Shown: positions 55,140 to 63,486, counted from the first letter of the stretch. The stretch: DNA of 64,000 nucleotides from Flavobacterium resistens (GCF_900182645.1 NZ_FXTA01000002.1:558001-622000), one strand, 5' to 3'. Program-made: numbers and translations. The notes: generated by a model not told the origin, from the sequence alone.

Positions 55140-55232
55140 GTTTATTAATCATTGCTATTCGCTGTTTTTGATGTTAAAAAATCAAAGATTTTGCCTCGAA
55201 ATGATTAAGTTTGGATTATAAAATTAAAAAGT

Positions 55233-56699
55233 ATGAAAAACAAAATGATCCTTGGTTTACTTGTCTCTGGAGCAATGACTTTTGCACAGGCAGTTAAAAA
55301 ACCATTAGTTGCGGCAATAACTGATAAAGATCTTAGAACCGATATGTATCAAATGGCTGGCGATCACTTCAACGGTCGTGAAGCTGGAACACTTGATGAA
55401 TTAAAAGTTTCAATGTGGCTTGCCAATAAAGCTAAAGAAGCCGGAATGGCTCCAGCGGGAGATGACGGAACGTATTTTCAGTTTTTTGATTTGTACAGGC
55501 ATCAGGTAACACCAAATACAAAGTTTAAAATTGGCCAAAAAGAATATAAATTATGGAAAGAAGTTTTGGTTGCAGAAACGACTAACATAAAAGTTGAAGG
55601 TTCATTAGTTTATTTAGGAGCAGCAACAAAAGAGGAAATAGAAAAAGCTGATATTAAAGGAAAAGCGGTTGTTCTATTAGCTTCAAAAGAAGGAATTGCG
55701 GATGATATTTCGCTTTTTGACAGACGTTATCCTGGTTTAGTTCGAAACAAATACTACGATCTTGTTGTAAAAAAAGGTGCAGTAGCATTGATTATGGTTG
55801 CTGATGAATTAGCAGAACAGAGTTGGTCTCAAGTTGAACCACAAATGACAAGAGGTATTTATGGAATTGAAGGATTTCGCGATAAAATTGGAGCAACAAT
55901 GCCAGTTTTTTGGGTACATGGCGATCAATTAGAATATTTAAAAACGACTAAAGATGTTTTGTCAACTGAAGTAGTTTCTGAAACATACAAATATCCTTCA
56001 GTAAATGTTGTGGGTACAATTGCAGGAACAGATCCTAAGTTAAAAAATGAATATGTGCTTTTCAGTGGACATCAAGATCATGACGGCGTACGTCAAAAAT
56101 ACGGACAAGATTCAATTTATAACGGAGCCGATGATAATGCAAGTACTTGTGTAGCGATGTTGGCAATTGCAAGAGCTTATAAAAAGCAGCCAGGGAAAAG
56201 AACCGCTTTATTTGTATTTCATGGTTCTGAAGAGCGTGGTTTGTTAGGATCGAGATGGTATGCAGCGCATCCGACAGTTCCAGAAAAAGATATTGTAGCA
56301 GTTTTAAACGGTGATATGATTGGAAGAAACAATGTAAATCAGGCAGCATTGCTGGGTTCGAGTTCTCCTCATGAAAATTCATCTGATTTGGTAGCAATTG
56401 CTAAAAAAGCAAATGATGAAGGACCGAAATTTGATTTGGACAAACTTTGGGACAGACCAGAACATCCAGAGTATTTTTACTTCCGTTCCGATCATTTGCC
56501 TTATGCGAGAAAAGGGATTCCTGCGGTTTTCTTTACAAGTGTACTGCACAGTCAATATCACACGCCAATGGATGAATCTGAAAATATTGATTACGTAAAA
56601 CTTCGCAAAATGACAGAATGGATGTACCGCACAGGCTGGATTTTGTCAAATGATGCTAATCGCCCGAAAACATTGCCAAATGTACAATTAGAAAGATAA
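55233..56699 (+). CDS. M28 family metallopeptidase (aminopeptidase)
   Basis: 488 residues with a signal peptide (MKNKMILGLLVSGAMTFAQ). A PA-like insert (about 125-240) precedes the M28 catalytic domain with two-zinc ligands: GHQDHDG, ADDNASTC, FHGSEERGLLGS, NGDMIGR and YHTPMDE. It likely removes N-terminal residues from peptides outside the cytoplasm. It stands as a single gene with its own terminator, convergent to metK. Confidence 0.93.
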   Translation: MKNKMILGLLVSGAMTFAQAVKKPLVAAITDKDLRTDMYQMAGDHFNGREAGTLDELKVSMWLANKAKEAGMAPAGDDGTYFQFFDLYRHQVTPNTKFKIGQKEYKLWKEVLVAETTNIKVEGSLVYLGAATKEEIEKADIKGKAVVLLASKEGIADDISLFDRRYPGLVRNKYYDLVVKKGAVALIMVADELAEQSWSQVEPQMTRGIYGIEGFRDKIGATMPVFWVHGDQLEYLKTTKDVLSTEVVSETYKYPSVNVVGTIAGTDPKLKNEYVLFSGHQDHDGVRQKYGQDSIYNGADDNASTCVAMLAIARAYKKQPGKRTALFVFHGSEERGLLGSRWYAAHPTVPEKDIVAVLNGDMIGRNNVNQAALLGSSSPHENSSDLVAIAKKANDEGPKFDLDKLWDRPEHPEYFYFRSDHLPYARKGIPAVFFTSVLHSQYHTPMDESENIDYVKLRKMTEWMYRTGWILSNDANRPKTLPNVQLER

Positions 56700-56713
56700 G
56701 TTCATAATAAAAT

Positions 56714-56748
56714 AAAAAACCCGATTTCAAATTGAAATCGGGTTTTTT
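56714..56748. terminator. Convergent terminator (M28 peptidase and metK)
   Basis: AAAAAACCCGATTTC pairs with GAAATCGGGTTTTTT around an AAATT loop; T-runs on both strands. Confidence 0.9.
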
Positions 56749-56770
56749 TATGTTTAAGATTTAGATTGAA

Positions 56771-58021
56771 TTACAATCCAAATGCAGCTTTAACTTGGTC
56801 AACAAAATCAAGTTTTTCCCATGTAAACAATTCAACAGTAACTGTTTTTTCATTTCCACCTGGAGCAGAGAAAGTTTTAGTAACCGTTTCTGGTTTACGT
56901 CCCATGTGTCCGTAAGCAGCAGTTTCGCTATAAATTGGGTTTCTTAATTTCAAACGTTGCTCGATAAAATAAGGACGCATATCAAAGATAGCTTCTACTT
57001 TTTTAGCGATTTCACCGTTAGTTAAGTTTACTTTAGAAGTTCCGTAAGTTTCAATGAAAATACCCATTGGCTCAGCAACTCCAATAGCGTAAGAAACCTG
57101 AACTAAGATTTCATCAGCAACACCTGCAGCAACTAAGTTTTTAGCGATATGACGCGTTGCATAAGCAGCACTTCTATCTACTTTACTTGGATCTTTTCCA
57201 GAGAATGCACCACCACCGTGAGCACCTTTTCCACCGTAAGTATCAACAATGATTTTTCTTCCTGTTAAACCAGTATCTCCGTGAGGTCCTCCAATAACGA
57301 ATTTCCCTGTTGGATTAATATGGTAGTTGATTTTATCGTTGAATAAATGCGCGTGTTCTGGGTTTTTAGCGATAATTCTAGGAATAAGAATTTCGATAAT
57401 ATCTTTTTTGATTTTAGCTAACATTGTAGCTTCTTCATCAAAATCATCATGTTGAGTTGAGATAACAATCGCATCAATACGAGTTGGTTTGTTATCGTCG
57501 CTGTATTCTAAAGTTACCTGAGATTTAGCATCTGGACGTAAGTACGTGATTTCTTTGTTTTCGCGTCTTAAAATAGCTAACTCTTGTAATAATTTGTGAG
57601 ATAAATCAAGTGCCAATGGCATGAAGTTTTCCGTTTCGTTTGTAGCGTAACCAAACATCATTCCCTGATCTCCTGCACCTTGTTCTTCTGGCTTAGCTCT
57701 GTCAACACCTTGATTAATGTCTGCAGACTGCTCGTGAATTGCTGAAAGAATTCCACAAGAATTCGCTTCAAACATATATTCACTTTTAGTATATCCAATT
57801 TTACGGATTACCTCACGTGCAATTTGCTGAACATCAAGATAAGTATTCGATTTTACTTCACCTGCTAAAATAACCTGACCTGTTGTAACTAATGTTTCAC
57901 AAGCTACTTTTGAATCAGCGTCAAATGCCAAAAAGTTGTCAATTAATGCATCCGAAATTTGATCTGCAACTTTGTCTGGATGCCCTTCACTAACAGATTC
58001 TGACGTAAATAAATAAGCCAT
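56771..58021 (-). CDS. metK: S-adenosylmethionine synthetase
   Basis: 416 residues. It makes SAM from methionine and ATP. Signatures: [36 protein letters not shown], the ATP-binding [17 protein letters not shown] and the flexible-loop lysines in [13 protein letters not shown]. It stands divergent to the receptor and metY genes of the methionine locus. Its own promoter (58194-58223) leaves a long, strongly folded leader (58022-58187). Confidence 0.98.
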   Translation of the reverse strand: MAYLFTSESVSEGHPDKVADQISDALIDNFLAFDADSKVACETLVTTGQVILAGEVKSNTYLDVQQIAREVIRKIGYTKSEYMFEANSCGILSAIHEQSADINQGVDRAKPEEQGAGDQGMMFGYATNETENFMPLALDLSHKLLQELAILRRENKEITYLRPDAKSQVTLEYSDDNKPTRIDAIVISTQHDDFDEEATMLAKIKKDIIEILIPRIIAKNPEHAHLFNDKINYHINPTGKFVIGGPHGDTGLTGRKIIVDTYGGKGAHGGGAFSGKDPSKVDRSAAYATRHIAKNLVAAGVADEILVQVSYAIGVAEPMGIFIETYGTSKVNLTNGEIAKKVEAIFDMRPYFIEQRLKLRNPIYSETAAYGHMGRKPETVTKTFSAPGGNEKTVTVELFTWEKLDFVDQVKAAFGL

Positions 58022-58187
58022 AATAATGTATTAAATTAAAATTAAGCGAGGAAAATAATTGCTAAAAAGGGCTAAAGGAGAGTTTCTGCTTTAGCATTTT
58101 TTACTGCCGAAATTAATCTCCCGGCACTCATAACGAACCATTTCATTATGAAGAGGTTGCAATCAGTTCAAATTTTTCCTCTGTATT
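58022..58187 (-). promoter_or_regulatory. Structured metK leader, candidate SAM-responsive RNA
   Basis: On the metK strand the leader contains AGAGG...CCTCT (P1) enclosing a loop with ATTTGAACTGATTGCAA, a hairpin CATAA/TTATG whose loop GGTTC can pair with GAAC of the first loop, a second helix TGCCG/CGGCA whose loop GGAGA is complementary to TCTCC in the loop of a third helix (GCTAAAG/CTTTAGC), followed by a T-rich stretch. The first part resembles, from memory, the SAM-II aptamer (stem, AUUU-AAC loop, UUGCAA before the 3' strand); class is not settled. Confidence 0.5.
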
Positions 58188-58193
58188 CGGGTG

Positions 58194-58223
58194 CAAAGGT
58201 ATAAAACCATTTTGATTTGCAAA
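58194..58223 (-). promoter_or_regulatory. Promoter of metK
   Basis: On the minus strand TTTG at 58223-58220 is followed after 18 bases by TACCTTTG at 58201-58194, a good Bacteroidota promoter. Transcription would begin near 58187. Confidence 0.75.
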
Positions 58224-58312
58224 TTAAAGTTCAACTTTTTTTATTTTTTTAAAGAGAAATTTAACAGTAGCATACTAGTTTGATAGGATAATAGAAAATA
58301 TTTTGCTTTTTG

Positions 58313-58344
58313 TTTGGCTGATTAAAAAATAGTTCGCAACTTTG
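58313..58344 (+). promoter_or_regulatory. Promoter of the Met-leader / TonB receptor unit
   Basis: TTTGGCTG at 58313-58320 (-33 region) and CAACTTTG at 58337-58344 (-7, one mismatch to TAnnTTTG), 20 bases apart. Predicted start about 58350, shortly before the leader ORF at 58368. The TTTGGCTG box recurs before the second leader. Confidence 0.55.
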
Positions 58345-58367
58345 CCTCGTTAAAATAACAGAAACAA

Positions 58368-58436
58368 ATGAAATTAACAGTTTGCAATATGATGTCTTGT
58401 ATGATGCCGGAACTTTCCGCAGAGACTCTGTTGTAA
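58368..58436 (+). CDS. Met/Cys-rich attenuator leader peptide (22 aa)
   Basis: A 22-codon ORF reading MKLTVCNMMSCMM followed by PELSAETLL and TAA. Five Met (codons 1, 8, 9, 12, 13) and two Cys (6, 11), against the few percent expected. It has the A-rich upstream region typical of Flavobacterium starts, follows a plausible promoter by about 20 bases and is followed 24 bases later by a strong intrinsic terminator. The last codons (58416-58424) are complementary to the terminator 5' arm (58464-58472) at 8 of 9 positions. This is the layout of a trp-type attenuator; too short for most gene finders. Confidence 0.8.
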   Translation: MKLTVCNMMSCMMPELSAETLL

Positions 58437-58459
58437 TTTTTTTTCAAAAATAGATATAG

Positions 58460-58490
58460 AAACCTCTGCAGATCGCAGAGGTTTTTTTTT
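58460..58490 (+). terminator. Attenuator terminator before the TonB receptor
   Basis: AAACCTCTGC (58460-58469) pairs perfectly with GCAGAGGTTT (58475-58484), loop AGATC, then T-run to 58490. It lies between the leader peptide and the receptor gene, so it must be bypassed to express the receptor. Confidence 0.88.
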
Positions 58491-58553
58491 GCTCAAAATG
58501 AAAAACTTTAATTTTTTTTTAAGCCAAAACATTAACTAATCCAGTAAAAAGAA

Positions 58554-61400
58554 ATGAAAAAAAATGTACTAGCCTTTTTAAGTATCTTGACATTTTCAGG
58601 AATTTATGCACAGGAAAATAAAACTGAGCAGGATACGCTAAAAAATAATGAATTATCAGAAGTTACGATAGTAGGATCAAGAAGTAAAAACAGAGTAAAA
58701 ACCGATGTTCCGGTTCCTGTTGATGTTTTTAGTATTACTGAAATTACAAAAGGAGCGCCGCAAACGAGCGTAACTCAAATTTTAAATTATGTTGCCCCTT
58801 CATTTACCAGTAATCCTACATCAACGGCAGATGCAACAGATCACGTTGATCCGGCTCAGTTAAGAGGATTGGGACCAGATCAGGTTTTGATTTTAGTGAA
58901 CGGAAAACGAAGACATACAAGTGCTTTGGTAAATATAAATGGTTCGCCGGGAAGAGGTTCTGTTGGTACAGATTTAAATGCAATTCCGTCTTTCGCCATT
59001 GACCGAATCGAAGTTTTAAGAGATGGAGCAGCAGCGCAATATGGTTCTGATGCAATTGCGGGAGTAATTAATATTGTCCTTAAAAAGAATGCTAATTTTA
59101 TTTCAGGGGGAATCCAATATGGAGCCAACTTATCATCTGGATCTAATGATTTTAAAGGAGGAGCCGATGGACAAACATTACAAGTTGACTTAAACTACGG
59201 AACCTCATTAGGAAAACCTGGAAGTTTCCTGAATGTTACAGCAAGTGCCGTAACTAGAGAAGCAACAAGCAGAGCCGGAATTAGAAGTAATGCTATTTTT
59301 AACGCTTACAATGCAGTTGAAAATAGAGCTGCGCAAGCTGGTGTTCAAATCAACTCATTATTCAGTAATATTAACTCAACTCCAAATTCGGCACAAATTT
59401 TAAGTTCTTTAAAACAATATGCACCACAAGTAAGTTATTTTACAGCTGCACAGCAAAATGCGATTGCGGGCGCAACAACAATTACACAAATGCAGACAGC
59501 GCTGAATTTTGATGTAACCAATAATGAACTTCAATACAGAGGTCAGCAGAGAAGCGACTATAATATGAGTGTGGGACAGTCAGAATTGGCATCGGGTCAA
59601 GCTTATTATAACGCAAAATATCCTTTGACAGAAACAACTTCTCTGTATTCTTTTGGGGGAATATCATATAGAAACGGGAAATCGTATGCTTTCAACAGAC
59701 TTCCAAATGGTTCAGGAACTTTTACTCAGGTGTATCAAAACGGATTTCTGCCAGAAATTGAGTCAAAGATTTTAGATGCTTCTGCTGCCGTTGGAGTGAA
59801 TGCAGAATTATTCGGATTTGATACTGATTTAAGTACAAACCTCGGAACAAATTCTTTTCAATATGATGTAAACAATACAATCAATGCGACTTTGGGAACC
59901 AATTCTCCTTTTAGTTTTGATGCAGGAAAAGTTTCATTTTTGCAAAGTACAACCAATTTAGATTTTACCAGAAAGTATGATGTTCTTGCTGGTTTGAATG
60001 TTGCTTTCGGAGGGGAATTTAGATATGAAAATTATCAAATAAAACAAGGAGAAGAAGCTTCTTATGGATTGTATGACGTAAATGGAGCTTTGGTTTCGGG
60101 AATTCTGCCAAGTAATTCGCCATTAATTGTTACCGACTTTTTTGGAAACAAACGTGGAGCAGGAGCACAGGGATTTTCAGGATTTCAGCCTTCAGATGCG
60201 AAAGAAAAAAATAGAAATAGTGGCGCGGCATATCTTGATTTAGAATTAAATGTAACCGAAAAATGGTTAGTAAACGGAGCTTTGCGTTATGAAAATTATT
60301 CTGATTTTGGAAGTACAACTATCTTCAAATTAGCTTCTCTTTTAAAGTTGAATGAAAACATTAACTGGAGAATTTCTGGACAAACAGGTTTTAGAGCACC
60401 ATCATTACAGCAAAAATATTTTGAATCAAGCTCAACTCAATTTATAAATGGATCGCCATATCAGGTGGGTTATTTTACAAATGATTCAGAAGCGGCAAAA
60501 AGTATTGGTGTTGAAAATTTAAAGCCTGAAAAATCAAAAAGCATTAGTACAGGATTTACATTTAAAATTCCTGAAGCAAATATAACAATTGCAACAGATG
60601 CTTATTTTACCAGAATCGATGACAGAATTGTATTGACTGGCCAATATTCAAGACCAACAGATGCGCAGATTGCTGCAGCTACAAGTCCCGAACAAGCCGA
60701 AGCATTGACTTTATTCCAACAGGCATTTGACACAAAAGGAGTGGAAAGAGCGTCATTTTGGACGAACGGAATCAACTCTGAAACAAAAGGAATTGATTTG
60801 GTAATTTCTCAGAAATATGATGTTATCCCAGATTTTATTATCAGAAATGATTTGGCTTTAAGCTACAATGAAACGAAAAGAGTTGGCGATTTAAATGTAC
60901 CACAATCTATTATTGATGCAGGTGGCGAACCTTATAAATATTCGTTTTTTCCAGAGTCAAGTCGCGTGTATTTAGAAGAAGCAATTCCGAGATTGAAAGC
61001 TAATTTAATGACAACTTTCAGTATTAAGAAACTGGACATTTATTTAAGAAACAGCTATTTTGGAAAAGTGACAGATCCAGGGGCAACAGATGTGAATTTA
61101 GATGGATTTTCATCAGTGTATGAGCACCCAGAATACAGCGCAAAATTAGTTACAGATTTATCTTTAGGATATCAAATCAACGAGCATTTTAGAGCAACAA
61201 TTGGGTTTAATAATATAGGAGATGTTTATCCGGACAGAAATAATCCAGCAACTCCGGCCTTTACAAATACAACTCCAACGTTGTCTCCGGCACCAAGTAC
61301 AGATTTGAGCAATGCAAATCAGTTTGCATATTCAAGAGCAGTATCGCAATTTGGATTGAACGGAAGATTTGGTTTTGCACGTTTGAGCTTTAAATTCTAA
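58554..61400 (+). CDS. TonB-dependent receptor of the methionine locus
   Basis: 948 residues. Signal peptide (MKKNVLAFLSILTFSGIYAQ), short spacer with a possible TonB box (LSEVTIVGSR), plug at about 50-175 (VTQILNYVAPSF, LRGLGPDQVLILVNGKRRH, FAIDRIEVLRDGAAAQYGSD, AIAGVINIVLKKN) and a large barrel ending SFKF. It has no carboxypeptidase-like N-terminal domain. Its expression appears to depend on a Met/Cys leader attenuator, so I infer uptake of methionine, cysteine, a peptide or another sulfur source. Substrate is not shown by sequence. It is followed by a REP-like inverted repeat. Confidence 0.93.
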   Translation: MKKNVLAFLSILTFSGIYAQENKTEQDTLKNNELSEVTIVGSRSKNRVKTDVPVPVDVFSITEITKGAPQTSVTQILNYVAPSFTSNPTSTADATDHVDPAQLRGLGPDQVLILVNGKRRHTSALVNINGSPGRGSVGTDLNAIPSFAIDRIEVLRDGAAAQYGSDAIAGVINIVLKKNANFISGGIQYGANLSSGSNDFKGGADGQTLQVDLNYGTSLGKPGSFLNVTASAVTREATSRAGIRSNAIFNAYNAVENRAAQAGVQINSLFSNINSTPNSAQILSSLKQYAPQVSYFTAAQQNAIAGATTITQMQTALNFDVTNNELQYRGQQRSDYNMSVGQSELASGQAYYNAKYPLTETTSLYSFGGISYRNGKSYAFNRLPNGSGTFTQVYQNGFLPEIESKILDASAAVGVNAELFGFDTDLSTNLGTNSFQYDVNNTINATLGTNSPFSFDAGKVSFLQSTTNLDFTRKYDVLAGLNVAFGGEFRYENYQIKQGEEASYGLYDVNGALVSGILPSNSPLIVTDFFGNKRGAGAQGFSGFQPSDAKEKNRNSGAAYLDLELNVTEKWLVNGALRYENYSDFGSTTIFKLASLLKLNENINWRISGQTGFRAPSLQQKYFESSSTQFINGSPYQVGYFTNDSEAAKSIGVENLKPEKSKSISTGFTFKIPEANITIATDAYFTRIDDRIVLTGQYSRPTDAQIAAATSPEQAEALTLFQQAFDTKGVERASFWTNGINSETKGIDLVISQKYDVIPDFIIRNDLALSYNETKRVGDLNVPQSIIDAGGEPYKYSFFPESSRVYLEEAIPRLKANLMTTFSIKKLDIYLRNSYFGKVTDPGATDVNLDGFSSVYEHPEYSAKLVTDLSLGYQINEHFRATIGFNNIGDVYPDRNNPATPAFTNTTPTLSPAPSTDLSNANQFAYSRAVSQFGLNGRFGFARLSFKF

Positions 61401-61426
61401 AAATTAAAGAATCGGCTACTCTTGAT

Positions 61427-61500
61427 AGCTATCGGGATATAAAGATTAAACGAATTAGCATTGATTTTTTTAATCAATGTAATCTTTTATCCCGATAGCT
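61427..61500. repeat. REP-like composite inverted repeat after the TonB receptor
   Basis: Outer arms 61427-61448 and 61480-61500 pair over 21 positions with one bulge (AGCTATCGGGATA... / ...TATCCCGATAGCT). An inner hairpin CATTGATT/AATCAATG lies at 61459-61479. The motif CCCGATAGCTATCGGG type is, as I recall, common in Flavobacterium genomes. It may also act as a weak terminator for the receptor gene. Confidence 0.85.
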
Positions 61501-61595
61501 TTCGGAAGTGGCTAACTTTTCACAATAACTTAATCAGCTGTTATTACTTGATTTTAGTGACATGAAAAATTTAATTGTTAAATATCAAAATTTTA

Positions 61596-61627
61596 TTTGG
61601 CTGTTAAATAAATAAATATTACATTTA
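61596..61627 (+). promoter_or_regulatory. Promoter of the metY leader unit
   Basis: TTTGGCTG at 61596-61603 (-33 region) and TACATTTA at 61620-61627 (-7, one mismatch), 20 bases apart. The predicted start is near 61633, about 48 bases before the leader ORF. The -33 box is identical to that of the first leader. Confidence 0.55.
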
Positions 61628-61680
61628 CTCTATCGAATTAGTCGAGTTTAAAAAAGAAACAATTCAATTATTAAATATAA

Positions 61681-61761
61681 ATGAAAACAATAGCAAATAA
61701 TATGGTGATGTGTTGTCAGATGATGCAAATGTGCATCCCAATTTGTTGTTGCCAAAAGTAA
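61681..61761 (+). CDS. Met/Cys-rich attenuator leader peptide (26 aa)
   Basis: A 26-codon ORF: MKTIANNMVMCCQMM, then QMCIPICCCQK and TAA. Six Met (codons 1, 8, 10, 14, 15, 17) and six Cys (11, 12, 18, 22, 23, 24), together 46% of all codons. It is followed 28 bases later by an intrinsic terminator. The last codons (61748-61758, including TGC CAA AAG) can pair with the terminator 5' arm (61797-61807) over 11 continuous positions, two of them G-U. Ribosomes stalled at Met codons would leave this segment free, allowing the antiterminator; ribosomes reaching the stop codon would cover it. It precedes metY. Confidence 0.85.
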   Translation: MKTIANNMVMCCQMMQMCIPICCCQK

Positions 61762-61789
61762 AAGTTAAATCTTGGTTTTAGTTAGAACT

Positions 61790-61826
61790 AAAAGCCCTTT
61801 TGGTAGCCATCCGAAAGGGCTTTTTT
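61790..61826 (+). terminator. Attenuator terminator upstream of metY
   Basis: AAAAGCCCTTTTGG (61790-61803) pairs with CCGAAAGGGCTTTT (61811-61824), 14 pairs with one T-G, loop TAGCCAT, then T-run. An alternative small hairpin (61776-61782 with 61787-61793) overlaps its base. Confidence 0.88.
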
Positions 61827-61852
61827 AATTTCAACACTTAAATTTTCAAATT

Positions 61853-62038
61853 ATGAAAACACTAAATTCAATCGCGATAGAGTATTTATTGAGAAACGAT
61901 TCTCAAAAAAACAATAATAAATCAGAAGACATAACTAGAGAAGTTATACGAATAAATGCAGAGCAGAAGATAAAAGCTCAAAGATCATTATTATTCCAAA
62001 TGTATGATCTCGAAGAACAAGAAAGCTTTTTTGTTTAA
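61853..62038 (+). CDS. Small hypothetical protein upstream of metY
   Basis: 61 residues, predicted mostly helical and charged: MKTLNSIAIEYLLRN, then QKNNNKSEDITREVIRINAE and a C-terminal QMYDLEEQESFFV. It starts 27 bases after the attenuator terminator and ends 78 bases before metY, so it belongs to the same regulated transcript. I do not recognise a family. Good coding character and a typical A-rich start region argue that it is real. Confidence 0.7.
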   Translation: MKTLNSIAIEYLLRNDSQKNNNKSEDITREVIRINAEQKIKAQRSLLFQMYDLEEQESFFV

Positions 62039-62116
62039 AGGAGTTTCAGCATCAATTTCAAAAAACAATATCAATATAATATATAGTATCAACAATATTT
62101 AAAAAATTAAGAAATC

Positions 62117-63421
62117 ATGAGTACACAAAAATTTGCAACAAACGCACTACATGCAGGACACGATGTTACTAAAAATGCAGGAACAAGAGCAGTGCCTATT
62201 TATCAAACGTCATCATATGTATTTAATAATGCTGATCATGCGGCCAACTTATTTGGTCTTGCTGAAGCCGGATTTATTTACACAAGATTAAATAATCCAA
62301 CAAATGATGTTTTAGAACAACGGCTTGCAGCGCTCGAAGGCGGAATTGGAGCTGTAGTTACGGCATCTGGAGCATCGGCAATTTCAACAACTTTGCTTAC
62401 TTTGCTAAGAGCGGGCGATCATATCGTAGCTTCAAACAGTTTATACGGTGGAACTTATAACTTATTAAGTGTAACATTACCGCGATTAGGAATTACAACG
62501 ACTTTTGTAGATCCTTCAAAACCAGAAAACTTCACTAAAGCAGCGAAAGAAAATACCAGAGCTTTCTTTGTAGAATCATTAGGAAATCCAAAATTAGATG
62601 TATTGGATCTAAAAGGAATTTCGGCGGAAGCCAAAGCATTCAAAGTGCCTTTTATAGTAGATAATACAGTTGCGACACCTTATTTATTAAACCCTATTAA
62701 ATATGGTGCCGATATTGTAATTCATTCCTTAACAAAATATATTGCCGGAAACGGAACGTCATTAGGAGGCGCTATTATTGACGCCGGAAGTTTTGACTGG
62801 TCTAACGGAAAATTCCCTGAATTTACAGAGCCTTCTGCAGGATATCACGGATTAGTTTATCACGAAGCTTTAGGAAATGCAGCTTTTATTGCAAAAGCAC
62901 GAATTGAAGGTTTGCGTGATTTTGGCGCAGCTTTGAGTCCGTTTAATGCTTTTCAGATTATTCAGGGATTAGAAACTTTGCCAATCCGAATTAAAAAACA
63001 CAGCGAAAATGCTTTGGCCTTGGCTGAATGGCTTGAAAAACAAGATGAGGTGGTTTGGGTAAATTATCCAGGTTTGAAATCGAATAAATATTATGATTTA
63101 GCGAAGGAATATCTTCCTGCGGGACAAAGTGGTATTATCACTTTTGGATTAAAAGGAGGTTTTGATGCGGCGAAAAAAGTGGTTGACGAAACGAAGTTGT
63201 TCTCATTATTAGCCAATATTGGTGATACAAAATCATTGATTATACATCCAGCAAGCACAACACACCAACAATTGTCTGAAGAAGATCAATTGGCAACAGG
63301 TGTTTCTAAAGATTTAGTCCGACTTTCTGTTGGAATCGAGGATATTGAAGATTTAATCGCCGATTTAAAAGCGGTTTTTGAAAGCGTGACATTAGCGCAA
63401 TACAGTATCAATAAAAATTAG
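62117..63421 (+). CDS. metY: O-acetylhomoserine sulfhydrylase
   Basis: 434 residues, standard for the MetY (Cys/Met metabolism PLP enzyme) group. PLP lysine is in HSLTKYIAGNG; other motifs are YTRLNNPTNDVLEQRLAALE, ASGASAISTTLLTLL and FVESLGNPKLDVLDL. It makes homocysteine from O-acetylhomoserine and sulfide. MetY rather than a cystathionine enzyme is favoured by length and by the following homoserine dehydrogenase gene. Preceded by a Met/Cys leader attenuator and a 61-residue ORF. Confidence 0.95.
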   Translation: MSTQKFATNALHAGHDVTKNAGTRAVPIYQTSSYVFNNADHAANLFGLAEAGFIYTRLNNPTNDVLEQRLAALEGGIGAVVTASGASAISTTLLTLLRAGDHIVASNSLYGGTYNLLSVTLPRLGITTTFVDPSKPENFTKAAKENTRAFFVESLGNPKLDVLDLKGISAEAKAFKVPFIVDNTVATPYLLNPIKYGADIVIHSLTKYIAGNGTSLGGAIIDAGSFDWSNGKFPEFTEPSAGYHGLVYHEALGNAAFIAKARIEGLRDFGAALSPFNAFQIIQGLETLPIRIKKHSENALALAEWLEKQDEVVWVNYPGLKSNKYYDLAKEYLPAGQSGIITFGLKGGFDAAKKVVDETKLFSLLANIGDTKSLIIHPASTTHQQLSEEDQLATGVSKDLVRLSVGIEDIEDLIADLKAVFESVTLAQYSINKN

Positions 63422-63449
63422 GTTTTTTTGTTTTTTGTTTGAAAAATTG

Positions 63450-63486
63450 CCTTTAGCAGTGTGGTGCTGCTAAGGGTGATTTTTTA
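63450..63486 (+). terminator. Hairpin terminator between metY and homoserine dehydrogenase
   Basis: CCTTTAGCAG pairs with CTGCTAAGGG (one T-G), loop of 7 nt, followed by TGATTTTTT. It may terminate or only reduce read-through into the next gene. Confidence 0.75.

Noticed and set aside
58061-58077. Plus-strand GCTAAAAAGGGCTAAAG, resembling the 3' end of a SAM-II aptamer
   Set aside because: Wrong strand for metK and no matching 5' stem on the plus strand; it is the complement of the late metK-leader helix.
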